From positions 1 through 64,000 of the forward strand of contig CABUSH010000002.1 of the NCBI GenBank assembly GCA_902494195.1: 64,000 nucleotides of DNA, in the 5' to 3' direction. Source of the stretch: an uncultured Collinsella sp. (GTDB lineage Bacteria > Actinomycetota > Coriobacteriia > Coriobacteriales > Coriobacteriaceae). The position numbers and the translations under genes are program-made. Shown piece by piece: positions 50,904-59,290 of this stretch (positions are counted from its first letter, which is position 1; each line of letters starts with the position of its first letter). The notes below the pieces were generated by a model. That model saw nothing but the letters and a program-made list of their open reading frames with translations, did not search any database and was not told where the DNA came from.

Positions 50904-52073
50904 ATGAGCACGTACGCAATTAAGGCTGACAAGTTCTTCTTGCCGGCAGGCCCGCAGCTGGGCGGCTATCTCATGGTCGAGGATGGCGTTTTTGGCGCCT
51001 GGCAGGCCGACGAGCCCTCTTGCGAGATTAAGGACTACACGGGATCGTGGATCGCACCGGGTATGGTCGATACTCACATCCATGGCTTCTATAACCACTC
51101 AACTACCGACAACGATCCCGAGGGCATCGATATCAGCTCGACCGAGCTCGCCCGTCGCGGTACCACCAGCTGGCTGCCCACGACGTTCACCGATGGCGTC
51201 GAGCAGATCAAGGACGCCTGCGCCGCCATCGCTCAGGCGGACGAGGGCCGCGGCCCCGACTTCTGTGGTGCTCGCATTCAGGGCATCTACCTGGAGGGCC
51301 CCTTCTTTACCATGAAGCACGTGGGCGCGCAGAACCCCGCTTTTCTTATCGATCCTTCCGAGGAGGTCTTCGACCAGTGGCAGGAGGCTGCGGGTGGTCG
51401 CATCGTTAAGAGCGCCATGGCGGCCGAGCGCGACGGTGCCGCTGCTTATGCGGCTGCGCTGAACGCCAAGGGTGTGGTGACCAGCATCGGTCACTCCGAC
51501 GCCACCTATGATGAGTGCATCGCTGCCATCAACGCCGGTGCCAGCTGCTTTACGCATACCTATAACGGCCAGCGCGGGCTGCATCACCGTGAGCCCGGTG
51601 TCGTGGGTGCTGCCATGTCCACGCCCGAGACCTACGCTGAGATCATCTGTGACGGCAAGCACGTAAACCCTGCCGCCATCAAGGCGCTGCTGCAGGCAAA
51701 GGGCTGGCAGCACACGGTACTCATCACCGACTGCCTGGGCTGCGGCGGCATGCCCGAGGGCAGCTACACCAGCGGCGGCATGGACGTCATCATGAAGGAC
51801 AACCTGTGCTGGCTCGCCGACGGCAAGAGCATTGCCGGCTCGGTGCTCACGCTTGCCCAGGGCGTCAAGAACATCGTCGACTGGGGTATCGCCAGCGCCG
51901 ATATCGCCATTCGCATGGCAACCGAGGTGCCGGCTCGCTCTGCGCACATCGAGGATAAGTGCGGCAGCATCATGCCGGGTCGCGACGCCGACTTTGTCGT
52001 GTTCGACCATGAGCTCACCCTCGTCGAGACGTATGTTGGCGGCCAGAGCGTCGGCAACGCCTTTACCGAGTAA
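50904..52073 (+). CDS. nagA: N-acetylhexosamine-6-phosphate deacetylase (NagA/AgaA)
   Basis: A 389-residue amidohydrolase. It shows PGMVDTHIHGFYNHST, LEGPFFTMKHVGAQNP, SIGHSDATYDECI, THTYNGQRGLHH, and the catalytic Asp in ITDCLGCGGMPEG. The product of the PTS is deacetylated here. In this context GalNAc-6-P is as likely as GlcNAc-6-P. AAGGAG precedes the ATG at 50904; a GTG at 50898 lies inside the RBS. A decayed copy of the last 50 codons lies at 54776-54931. Confidence 0.9.
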   Translation: MSTYAIKADKFFLPAGPQLGGYLMVEDGVFGAWQADEPSCEIKDYTGSWIAPGMVDTHIHGFYNHSTTDNDPEGIDISSTELARRGTTSWLPTTFTDGVEQIKDACAAIAQADEGRGPDFCGARIQGIYLEGPFFTMKHVGAQNPAFLIDPSEEVFDQWQEAAGGRIVKSAMAAERDGAAAYAAALNAKGVVTSIGHSDATYDECIAAINAGASCFTHTYNGQRGLHHREPGVVGAAMSTPETYAEIICDGKHVNPAAIKALLQAKGWQHTVLITDCLGCGGMPEGSYTSGGMDVIMKDNLCWLADGKSIAGSVLTLAQGVKNIVDWGIASADIAIRMATEVPARSAHIEDKCGSIMPGRDADFVVFDHELTLVETYVGGQSVGNAFTE

Positions 52074-52084
52074 CGATAGAAAAA

Positions 52085-52117
52085 GACGGCGGGCCCGAAT
52101 CTGCTCGGACCCGCCGT
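52085..52117. terminator. Bidirectional terminator between nagA and the flavodoxin gene
   Basis: ACGGCGGGCCCG (52085-52096) pairs with CGGACCCGCCGT (52106-52117) between the two convergent genes. Confidence 0.65.
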
Positions 52118-52148
52118 ATGGGTTAAACGCTCAAAAGCACCTTTACAG

Positions 52149-52733
52149 TTACAGCTTGTTAGCGATCTTCTTTGCCGTGCGCTTGACGCCGGCCACGAGG
52201 CCTCCTGCAGGATGCTCCTTCTCGTAGGCTAGACGCTTCTCGCGCTTGGCGTACTCTTCGACGATGATGTCGCCATACTCGTCTTCGATCTTGTCGAAGA
52301 AGTCGACGGCGCCCTTAATTTCCTCAGCGGTCGGGTGTCCCTTTTGGACACCGCCGGCGAGCTTGAACGGTCCCCACGTATCAAAGCCGGGGCAGCCGTA
52401 GACACCCATAAAGATAGCCTGCCTCATGCGGCAGATGCCATCGATATCCTTGCCGTACCACTTGTTTTTGCCACCGTAGGTCATAAGGCCAAACACTTTG
52501 TCCTGCGGTTGCAGCACGTTCGTGAGCACGCGTGCCATGTCCTTGTCGATCTCGGAGTAATAGATGCCCGTGGCGACACCGATCAGATGATATTCGTGCA
52601 GGTTGGGATACTCGTTTTTGCCGAGCGTCTTTACATCGAGGGTATCGATCTCGGGGTGTGCCTCGACGATGGCGTCCACGAGCTTTTTCGTATTGCCGTG
52701 ATGGCGCGAGGCGTAGAGGATGATGGTTCGCAT
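52149..52733 (-). CDS. Flavodoxin-family protein
   Basis: A 194-residue protein. The FMN phosphate loop is IILYASRHHGNTKKLVDAI at the N-terminus, followed by LIGVATGIYYSEIDKDMA and LMTYGGKNKWYGKD. A basic C-terminal tail (KRTAKKIANKL) follows. It probably carries electrons or acts as an NAD(P)H-dependent flavoprotein; the partner is unknown. It is the only minus-strand gene in the amino-sugar locus. GAAAGG precedes the ATG. Confidence 0.88.
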   Translation of the reverse strand: MRTIILYASRHHGNTKKLVDAIVEAHPEIDTLDVKTLGKNEYPNLHEYHLIGVATGIYYSEIDKDMARVLTNVLQPQDKVFGLMTYGGKNKWYGKDIDGICRMRQAIFMGVYGCPGFDTWGPFKLAGGVQKGHPTAEEIKGAVDFFDKIEDEYGDIIVEEYAKREKRLAYEKEHPAGGLVAGVKRTAKKIANKL

Positions 52734-52889
52734 AAGAAGGCCTTTCAGCTGTAATTGCATCAATGTCTGTATGGTACCCCGTTGCATGGCTGGGATACCG
52801 GACGCATCGATGAACGTGCGGGTTTGTCCTTTGGTCAGGGCCGAGACGGGTTCTTGCGAGCAAAAAGCAGTTGTTCGAAAGGATGGGCA

Positions 52890-53771
52890 ATGGAATACGC
52901 TCTCTCCAACGATTCGATTTCTATTAAGGTGTCTACGGCCGGCGGCTCGTTTACCTCGATTGAGGCCGACGGTCGCGAGTATCTGTGGCAGGGTGATCCC
53001 GCAGTGTGGTCCGGCCAGGCTCCGATCTGCTTCCCGATTTGCGGAGGCCTGCGCGATGGCAACGCCATGACGTTTGCCGGGCATCACGTGAAGCTCGCTC
53101 GCCACGGATTTGCGCGCAAACAGGAGTGGAAGCTGCTGAGCCAAGGCGAGAACGAGCTGGCGATGTGCCTGGCTTCGGAGGATAACGCCGCACTGCTGAG
53201 CGATTATCCGTATCCGTTTAAGCTTGTCGCTCGTTATACGCTCGAGGATACCGCCGTGCGCGTCTCCTATGAGGTGACCAACGAGGGAACCGAGGACATG
53301 CCGTTCTTTATCGGCGGTCATCCCGGCTTCAGGTGTCCGCTCGATGAGGGCGAGGCCTATACGGACTACGAGTTGCGCTTTGAGAAAGACGAGGCTGCGG
53401 AGCTCTGCACCGCCGTTCCCTCGACTGGATTGATTGACGTGGCAAACCGCTCCAAGAACCCCATGGTGGGAAAGACGCTGCCCCTGTCGCACGAGCTCTT
53501 CGATTTTGCGGAGACCATCTTTGACGTGCTCGAGAGCCGCCAGGTCACGCTTTCTAAGAAGGGGGAGGACAAGGGCGTCCGCCTGAGCTTTGAGGGCTTC
53601 CCGTATCTCATTGTGTGGAGTAAGCCCGAGGGCGATTTTGTGGCAGTTGAACCCTGGGGCGGCCTCTCGACCTGCTCCGATGAGGACGACGTACTTGAGC
53701 ATAAGCGCGGCTGCCTTGTCGCCAAGCCCAAGGAGACCATCGTTCGCTCGTTCACGATTGAGATTCTGTAA
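52890..53771 (+). CDS. Aldose 1-epimerase family protein
   Basis: A 293-residue galactose mutarotase-like protein of the YeaD/LacX group. ICFPICGGLRDG near residue 48, HHVKLARHGFARKQEW with the catalytic-type His, FIGGHPGFRCPL near 142, and VAVEPWGGLS near 254 all match. It equilibrates sugar anomers, probably for galactose-type sugars given the locus. GAAAGGATGG precedes the ATG at 52890. It is followed by the PfkB kinase gene at 60 bases. Confidence 0.88.
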   Translation: MEYALSNDSISIKVSTAGGSFTSIEADGREYLWQGDPAVWSGQAPICFPICGGLRDGNAMTFAGHHVKLARHGFARKQEWKLLSQGENELAMCLASEDNAALLSDYPYPFKLVARYTLEDTAVRVSYEVTNEGTEDMPFFIGGHPGFRCPLDEGEAYTDYELRFEKDEAAELCTAVPSTGLIDVANRSKNPMVGKTLPLSHELFDFAETIFDVLESRQVTLSKKGEDKGVRLSFEGFPYLIVWSKPEGDFVAVEPWGGLSTCSDEDDVLEHKRGCLVAKPKETIVRSFTIEIL

Positions 53772-53830
53772 TTCCGTTTTGTCGACTCGTATCGCGAGGC
53801 ACAAGGAGCCTGCGAGATAAGGAGCTAAAA

Positions 53831-54766
53831 ATGATCCTCACCGTTACGATGAACCCGTCTGTCGATACGCGCTATCAGCTCGATGAGCTCATTATCGACG
53901 ACGTCAACCGCGTGACGCCCGAAAAGACCGCCGGCGGTAAGGGCCTCAACGTGGCCCGCGTCCTGGGCCAGCTGGGCGACGATGTCGTGGCAACCGGCCT
54001 GCTTGGTGGTCATATGGGTGCCTATATGGCCGAGCTCATGGATGCCAACGGCATTAAGAATGATTTTGTGCCCATCAAGGGCGAGACCCGCATCTGCCTC
54101 AACATCCTTCATGCTGGCAACCAGACCGAGTTGCTCGAGAGCGGCCCGACGATTGCCCCCGAGGAACTCGATGCCTTTACCGCCAAGTTCGCCGAGCTTG
54201 CGAGCAAGGCCGATGTCGTTACCATCTCGGGTTCGCTGCCCCGCGGCGTCGAGGCAGACTACTATGCCAAGATTACGGGCATTGCCGAGAACGCCGGCGC
54301 CAAGGTGTTGCTCGATACCTCGGGCGCCTCGCTCGAGGCCGCCCTTAAGTCCGAAATTAAGCCCGAGCTGGTCAAGCCTAACCTGACCGAGATCAACGGC
54401 CTTCTGGGCACGAGCTTTACCACCGACGATGTGGACGAGCTCCGCGCCGCGCTTGCCTCCGATGCCCGCTTCTCCGATATCCCCTGGGTCGTCGTGTCTA
54501 TGGGTGCCGCCGGTTCCGTTGGCTTCCACAATGGCCGTGCGTTCCGCGCAAAGACGCCCGATATCCCTGCCGTTAACGCCACGGGCTCTGGCGACTCGAC
54601 CATTGCCGGCTTCGCACATGCGATTGCTGTTGGCGCGGATGACGAGACGGTACTGCGTACCGCCAACACCTGCGGCAAGCTCAATGCCATGGATCCCATG
54701 ACCGGCCATCTGGTCATGGACCGTTGGGACGAGGTCTACAACGGCGTTGTCGTGACCGAGCTGTAA
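53831..54766 (+). CDS. lacC: PfkB-family tagatose-6-phosphate or 1-phosphofructokinase
   Basis: A 311-residue PfkB kinase of the FruK/LacC type. ILTVTMNPSVDTRYQLDEL opens it, GGKGLNVARVLGQLG binds the sugar, and VNATGSGDSTIAGFAHA near 250 holds the anion hole and catalytic Asp. Next to AgaS, whose product is tagatose-6-P, a tagatose-6-phosphate kinase role is the most consistent; fructose-1-P cannot be excluded. AAGGAGC precedes the ATG. Confidence 0.82.
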   Translation: MILTVTMNPSVDTRYQLDELIIDDVNRVTPEKTAGGKGLNVARVLGQLGDDVVATGLLGGHMGAYMAELMDANGIKNDFVPIKGETRICLNILHAGNQTELLESGPTIAPEELDAFTAKFAELASKADVVTISGSLPRGVEADYYAKITGIAENAGAKVLLDTSGASLEAALKSEIKPELVKPNLTEINGLLGTSFTTDDVDELRAALASDARFSDIPWVVVSMGAAGSVGFHNGRAFRAKTPDIPAVNATGSGDSTIAGFAHAIAVGADDETVLRTANTCGKLNAMDPMTGHLVMDRWDEVYNGVVVTEL

Positions 54767-54775
54767 GAGCTTGGG

Positions 54776-54931
54776 CGTCGTCCCTGGCATCGCTTGCTGG
54801 CTCATGTCGACCACAAGTGCGGTAGCATTACGCTGGGGCGCGACGCCGAGCTTGTCGTGTTCAATCCCGACCTTACCCTGGTCGAGACGTATGTGGGTGG
54901 CAACAGCGTCGGTAACGCGTTTGCCGGGTAG
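54776..54931 (+). pseudogene. C-terminal remnant of a second nagA-like gene
   Basis: Read in the frame ending at the TAG of 54929-54931, the DNA encodes HKCGSITLGRDAELVVFNPD and then LTLVETYVGGNSVGNAF. The intact NagA at 50904 ends DKCGSIMPGRDADFVVFDHE then LTLVETYVGGQSVGNAF. About 41 codons align, with weaker similarity for some ten more upstream. No start codon or RBS remains. This is a truncated paralogue left by deletion or duplication. Confidence 0.8.
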
Positions 54932-54963
54932 CCGCCAAAGAAACGATCCGAGAGGGGATTTAG

Positions 54964-55437
54964 ATGATTTACGGTGCACTGGGCGATATCGAGGAATACC
55001 GCGGAATGCTCAAGGGCCTCGATGTGCTGATCGATTGGCTCGAGGAGAACGACCCGGCGAAGCTTGAGGTCGGCAGCCATCAGATTCTGGGCGACAAGGT
55101 CTTTGCGAACGTCATGGCTCCCACGACGCGCCCCGAGGCCGAGGCTCACTACGAGACGCATCAGCGCTATCACGATCTGCAGATCGACGTCGAGGGTCGC
55201 GAGGCCTTTAAGGTTGCCACGGGCAGCCTGACGCTGGTTCAGGAGTTTGACGAGAAGGACGACTACGATCTGGTCGATTCCGACGCTTCGATCGCCGGCG
55301 ATCTTGCCGACGACAAGTTTGCGCTGTTCGTTGCCGGCGAGCCTCACATGCCCACGCTCGAGTTCCCGGGCGATGGCGCACAGCCGGTCAAGAAGATCTG
55401 CTTTAAGCTGCTTGCCGACGCCTACTGGGAGGAATAG
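54964..55437 (+). CDS. YhcH/YjgK/YiaL family protein
   Basis: A 157-residue cupin-like protein. It opens with MIYGALGDIEEYRGML and has EAHYETHQRYHDLQIDVEG, the usual metal-binding His/Glu motif, and GEPHMPTLEFPGDGAQPVKK. Relatives include EbgC and NanQ, which act on sugar anomers. It ends the amino-sugar locus. GAGAGG precedes the ATG. Confidence 0.88.
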   Translation: MIYGALGDIEEYRGMLKGLDVLIDWLEENDPAKLEVGSHQILGDKVFANVMAPTTRPEAEAHYETHQRYHDLQIDVEGREAFKVATGSLTLVQEFDEKDDYDLVDSDASIAGDLADDKFALFVAGEPHMPTLEFPGDGAQPVKKICFKLLADAYWEE

Positions 55438-55495
55438 CGAACTGCTCGGCTGAGCTGTTCGTATGCTGGCGTGATTCCATTGAGGAGCGCGCTTG

Positions 55496-55541
55496 AGCCC
55501 CGTTAATCGCGGTTCCCTTGGGGATTGCGGTTGGCGGGGCT
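55496..55541 (+). terminator. Terminator after the YhcH gene
   Basis: AGCCCCG (55496-55502) pairs with CGGGGCT (55535-55541), with further inner pairing and TGTTTGTTG after it. Confidence 0.6.
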
Positions 55542-55584
55542 TGTTTGTTGAGTAGGGGAGTTGCCGGCGGCGTTGTGCTTGGAT

Positions 55585-56156
55585 TTATTTGCGAAGAACA
55601 TCGGCTAGCCGCAGGATTGAAATCATCGACCGATAAGTGAGTTCCACTTTTTCGCCCGCAAGCAGTCGTTTCGAGCCAATCTCATCTAGCCCCACAAGCC
55701 GAGAAAACAGCGGGCCGCTCATCGTGCCCTCGTCAATTGATTCCCTTATGGTCTTCAAAACGTCCGTATCATGAAGCGATGCCGAGCTGTAGGGGGCAAC
55801 ACGAGCGGAACTCTCAATTAACGACGAGACAAAAGGATGGAGATGCTTTGGACATAGTCCATCAAACACCACATCCCCATTGTCGTTCGAGCCGACCAGG
55901 CGCCAAGTATAATGATCGACCCAGTCATCTCCGTCATATATGGTGTCCATGAGCAACTTCCCGTCTAGAGAGAGAAACCTATTTGGACATCGGGGCGCAA
56001 GACCGCAATCCATATCGGGCCTGCAGCAGCTCCAACCCAACGCACCACATAGGTTCCCTTTCGTACATGTGTATCAATCTGCCCCGAAATGCCGGTGAAT
56101 GCAATTCCAGACCCGTTTGTCGGATAGCAATCGACGTATTTTTGTTTTACGCTCAC
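55585..56156 (-). pseudogene. Frameshifted or phase-variable hypothetical gene
   Basis: Two minus-strand reading frames overlap. The first begins at GTG 56156 and runs to ...RPDVQIGFSL then stop. The second continues LDGKLLMDTIYDGDDWVDHY to the end at 55585. They meet at an (AG)4A tract at 55967-55975. Removing one dinucleotide there joins them into one 189-codon ORF, giving IGFSLDGKLLMD. The joined protein is not recognised; it has no clear membrane segment. G+C is lower than in the flanking genes, which fits acquired or decaying DNA beside the attachment site. Confidence 0.5.
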
Positions 56157-56387
56157 AACCTTGTATAGATATATCGTTCCAGCAAAAGAGAAGGGATCGT
56201 GACTATTTTAGATCTATATGGCCAATTCGAGCCCTCACCATGGCAATTGTTGCAGCTGGGTTTCTTTTCATTAATATTTCACTTTGGTAAATCCCCGCCC
56301 CTAAGCATTAAACCCGAAGTCCACCGAGTGGGCCGCTGTTGACGTGGCGATGCTTGGATTGGCGCGCACGCACTCAAAATCGGCAAC

Positions 56388-56410
56388 AAAAAAGCCGCCC
56401 AAAAGCGGCT
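56388..56410 (-). terminator. Terminator of the original tRNA gene
   Basis: On the minus strand AGCCGC and GCGGCT pair around TTTT and are followed by TTTTTT. It lies 12 bases beyond the tRNA 3' end, as for a normal tRNA transcript. Confidence 0.75.
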
Positions 56411-56421
56411 ATCTTGTGCAA

Positions 56422-56467
56422 TGGAGCCAGCGACCGGGCTCGAACCGGTGACCCCCGCTTTACGAGT
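56422..56467 (-). other. tRNA-Thr(CGT) 3' half, left attachment site (attL)
   Basis: Read on the minus strand: anticodon loop CTCGTAA with CGT, 3' anticodon stem AGCGG, five-base variable loop, T arm ACCGG-TTCGAGC-CCGGT, acceptor strand CGCTGGC, discriminator T and CCA (56422-56424). The 5' half is missing: upstream bases do not pair with AGCGG or CGCTGGC. This is what remains when an element inserts in a tRNA gene near the anticodon. The intact tRNA should be rebuilt at the far end, beyond the window. Other identities are possible because only half is visible. Confidence 0.8.
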
Positions 56468-56618
56468 ACGTGAATTCGGCATTTGACGAGATGAGACCAA
56501 TTTCACTGAATTTAAAGGAAGCGCAGGTAGAAATAGGTAATTAACAATTATTGAGCTAGCTATTAGAATCATATTTCCCACTATTTTCACACTTAGAGAG
56601 ACTTGAAAGTGTGAAAAG

Positions 56619-56675
56619 TTTCGATTAGGCTTGCTGGCAAAGCCTTTAAAGCTTTGCCAGCAAGCCTAATCGAAA
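56619..56675. promoter_or_regulatory. 25-bp perfect inverted repeat before the integrase
   Basis: Arms 56619-56643 (TTTCGATTAGGCTTGCTGGC then AAAGC) and 56651-56675 match perfectly around a 7-nt loop. It ends eight bases before the integrase RBS. It could insulate the integrase from tRNA-side transcription or bind recombination factors. Confidence 0.65.
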
Positions 56676-56693
56676 ATCTAACGAGGGATATGA

Positions 56694-57971
56694 TTGCAGG
56701 GATTGATAAAAAAGACCGCTCGCGGCACATCGGAATGCATCGATAAGAGCAAAGGCGTCTATCGGATTTATTTTTCCCTGGGAAAAGATCCGGAGACAGG
56801 ACGGTACCGCCGTAGTCCGTCACGCAGGGTTCACTGCAGAAGCAAGAACCCGAAAAACTGGCCGAGTGAAGTCGCCAAGGCGCTGGAGGCCTATAGAGCT
56901 GAACTTGAGGGCGCTTCCAACCGTGGCAATGGTCCTCTGGGCCTATCAGATTATGCGGACAGGTTTCACGCGAACAGGGAGTCGACCATGGGATCACCTC
57001 TTGCTTATGAGCGTGAAGGTTTGGACATTCGTCACATACGCGAGCTGTTCGGCAATCCCGATCTCACTCGGCTTAAATCGGATGACGTTCGCACTGCTTA
57101 TGCCAAGGCTAGAAAAGAAGGCCGATTCAGCGAAAGTGAAATTCGCCGCATCCACATCAAGCTCAAACAGGTAATGGAGGATGCCGTCGATAACGACCTC
57201 GTGGGCAAAAACCCTTGTAGGGGAGTGAAACTGCCCAAGCAGAATGTCGAGGCTCGTAAGGCGCTGAGCGCCGATGAGGCGGCAAGGCTTCTTGCGGTCC
57301 TTTTGGAGGAGAAGCCATCTTCCTTTATCACATGCACAATGCTTCTACTTCTCTGCGGTTTGAGGAAGGGGGAGGCCCTTGGTCTCTCATGGGAGGATTA
57401 TGACCCCGACGCCAAGACTCTGAGGATAGTAAAGCAATATACGAACGACAGGACATTGAGGCCGCCTAAATCAAAGATGAGCAGGCGTAAGATTTCGGTT
57501 GGAAATGAACTTGCCGACTATCTGGACAGGTGGAAAGCCATTCAGCGGAGTGAGTTCGATTCCTTTGCAGTGGGGCAGACTGGAGAAACGCCCATTGTCC
57601 ATTCCATTGGGATCGTTGACGCCGCCAACGGCAAACGGGCTCTTGTGACCCGGATGGATGGACATAACTATTCAAGGGCGTTTAGGCTGTTTGCGGCGAA
57701 AAACGGCTTCGGTACTTTTAAGGAGAGCAGGGAAGTCATTGGGAGTGACGGCGTCAAACGTACCCGCTATACGGGTTATAGCGGGCTGAAGCCTCATGAG
57801 CTTAGACATACGCAAGCGACTTTGCTCGTTGGTGCCAATGCGGACATTAAGACGATCCAGGCGCGTTTGGGCCATGCTAGCCCATCGACGACGCTGTCTA
57901 TCTATAGCCACTTTATCGAGGCAAATGACCAGAAGGCAGCATCAGTGCTGGATGATCTGCTGAAGGGCTAA
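56694..57971 (+). CDS. int: Tyrosine recombinase (integrase)
   Basis: A 425-residue phage-type integrase. The core-binding domain (about 80-170) precedes the catalytic domain, where LLLLCGLRKGEALGLSWEDY holds the first Arg (near 222), LKPHELRHTQATLL the His-x-x-Arg, and LGHASPSTTLSIYSHF the second His and the nucleophile Tyr. The start is TTG 56694, five bases after GAGGGA. It sits beside attL and reads into the element. Confidence 0.93.
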   Translation: MQGLIKKTARGTSECIDKSKGVYRIYFSLGKDPETGRYRRSPSRRVHCRSKNPKNWPSEVAKALEAYRAELEGASNRGNGPLGLSDYADRFHANRESTMGSPLAYEREGLDIRHIRELFGNPDLTRLKSDDVRTAYAKARKEGRFSESEIRRIHIKLKQVMEDAVDNDLVGKNPCRGVKLPKQNVEARKALSADEAARLLAVLLEEKPSSFITCTMLLLLCGLRKGEALGLSWEDYDPDAKTLRIVKQYTNDRTLRPPKSKMSRRKISVGNELADYLDRWKAIQRSEFDSFAVGQTGETPIVHSIGIVDAANGKRALVTRMDGHNYSRAFRLFAAKNGFGTFKESREVIGSDGVKRTRYTGYSGLKPHELRHTQATLLVGANADIKTIQARLGHASPSTTLSIYSHFIEANDQKAASVLDDLLKG

Positions 57972-57980
57972 AAAGGGCTA

Positions 57981-58010
57981 AAAAAGAGGCCCCTTTGGGG
58001 CCTCTTTTTT
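57981..58010. terminator. Bidirectional terminator
   Basis: AAAAAGAGGCCCC (57981-57993) pairs perfectly with GGGGCCTCTTTTT (57997-58009) around TTT. It serves the integrase and the convergent gene, whose stop codon it overlaps. Confidence 0.88.
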
Positions 58011-58773
58011 AAGCGACATTGTTTCGGTAGATCATTGCGCCATATGGCGGCTCCAGCTCCATAGACTGATAGTAGCTGGCATCTAGAAGGTTGAAATAAC
58101 AAATGATGGGGGCGGCTAGGTGCTCGTCCATATTTAGGTAATGTCCCTCATCATCTGTGACCAGTTTGACCTCGTCGCGCATCACGTCGGTCATGCGGGG
58201 CCAGAGTTTGGTTGCGCGCTGCAATTTGTCCTTTTGACTGTACTCTCCGTTATGGAAGAAGGCAAAATGAGGCGCATCGTATTTTGCGCCGCCGCGAATT
58301 TCGATAATTCCGACCTGGCTGCAAGACTTCGCGCATTCCTCTGTTTCCAATAAAGTCCAAGAGGAGGGGAGGACAGCGTAATCGCCGCCGAGGAGATCGA
58401 CCCGTCGCATTCCCTGGGGCCTCTCCTCTTTCTCGCAATATAAAGAGAAATGGTCGTGGAGCCTCTGGAATTGCTCTCGATAAAGTTCCAATTGACTAAA
58501 ACTCATTTCTTCTGATCCGTCAACGGGAAGGGCCTTCATTTCATTGGTGATTTGCCGAGCTTCCCTGAGGCACGCCTCATCGAGGGCCCTGGCGACCCTC
58601 GGCTGCAACCCCGTGAGCAGGTTGCATAGATAGTCGATAGCCTCGCCGGTGCTTCTGACTGATTCGGGGTTCTTGAGGCGTAGCTCTTCGATTTTCTCCG
58701 GGGTCGTCGCCTGAACAGTTGTTCCGAACTTAATTTTCCGCATCTTACTTCCGGATAATGGTAAACGTCCCAT
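58009..58773 (-). CDS. Uncharacterised element protein with possible RHH-like N-terminus
   Basis: A 254-residue soluble protein. Residues 10-55 (KIKFGTTVQATTPEKIEELR then STGEAIDYLCNLLTG) could form a ribbon-helix-helix-like DNA-binding unit. The rest is mixed and contains GIIEIRGGAKYDAPHFAFFHN near 160. Not recognised. The start at 58773 is chosen because GGAG lies five bases upstream; 58788 and 58743 are alternatives. It is divergent from the replication/mobilization genes and may regulate them. Confidence 0.65.
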   Translation of the reverse strand: MGRLPLSGSKMRKIKFGTTVQATTPEKIEELRLKNPESVRSTGEAIDYLCNLLTGLQPRVARALDEACLREARQITNEMKALPVDGSEEMSFSQLELYREQFQRLHDHFSLYCEKEERPQGMRRVDLLGGDYAVLPSSWTLLETEECAKSCSQVGIIEIRGGAKYDAPHFAFFHNGEYSQKDKLQRATKLWPRMTDVMRDEVKLVTDDEGHYLNMDEHLAAPIICYFNLLDASYYQSMELEPPYGAMIYRNNVA

Positions 58774-58807
58774 AACCACTCCAATCATCGTTGTATATAT
58801 ATTAAAT

Positions 58808-58837
58808 CAGTCAGACAATAAAGTCTATACAGTCAGA
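58808..58837. promoter_or_regulatory. Direct repeats in the divergent control region
   Basis: CAGTCAGA occurs at 58808-58815 and 58830-58837, 22 bases apart (two helical turns), in an AT-rich stretch (58774-59035) between divergent element genes. TTACAATATAAA further on is a plausible -10 region for the rightward operon. Confidence 0.4.
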
Positions 58838-59035
58838 AAGTGAATTAGAAATTAGAACTGTAACTAGATATGATTGTGCAACAGACAGTGTTACAATATA
58901 AACAGTAAGCGCCTGACCAGCTTGTTTGAAAGGAGTTATTTTATTTTCGGTCATTGATTAAAAAGCCGCCCGCCCTTCCCTATCTAAGTTTGGCGACGAA
59001 GGGGGAGGGGCGAGCTAGCCTGAAAGGATTCTACC

Positions 59036-59290
59036 ATGATTGTAGAGCCTGAACCGTACGCTGCCGTACAAGCATCAACTGCGGTTTCTTCTGATTCCAA
59101 CTTGGGCCACGAGCGCCTTCTTGGCATCGCTGAAGTGTGCAAGATAACCGGCTTGAGTCCGGTTACGGCCTCGAAGATGATGAAGGAGAGCGGGCGCGCG
59201 ATTGCGTTGCACCGCCGCATTTACATCCTTGAATCGAGCTTCTTTGCATACCTCCATGAATTGGAGGCGAGCGAACCGTGCCGGCTTTAA
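59036..59290 (+). CDS. Excisionase-like helix-turn-helix protein
   Basis: An 84-residue protein with an AlpA/MerR-type HTH: LGIAEVCKITGLSPVTASKM (about 29-48) then a wing-like RAIALHRRIYILESSFFAYL. Such small proteins act as excisionases or regulators in integrative elements. GAAAGGA precedes the ATG by about eight bases. Its end overlaps the next gene by 13 bases. Confidence 0.82.
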   Translation: MIVEPEPYAAVQASTAVSSDSNLGHERLLGIAEVCKITGLSPVTASKMMKESGRAIALHRRIYILESSFFAYLHELEASEPCRL

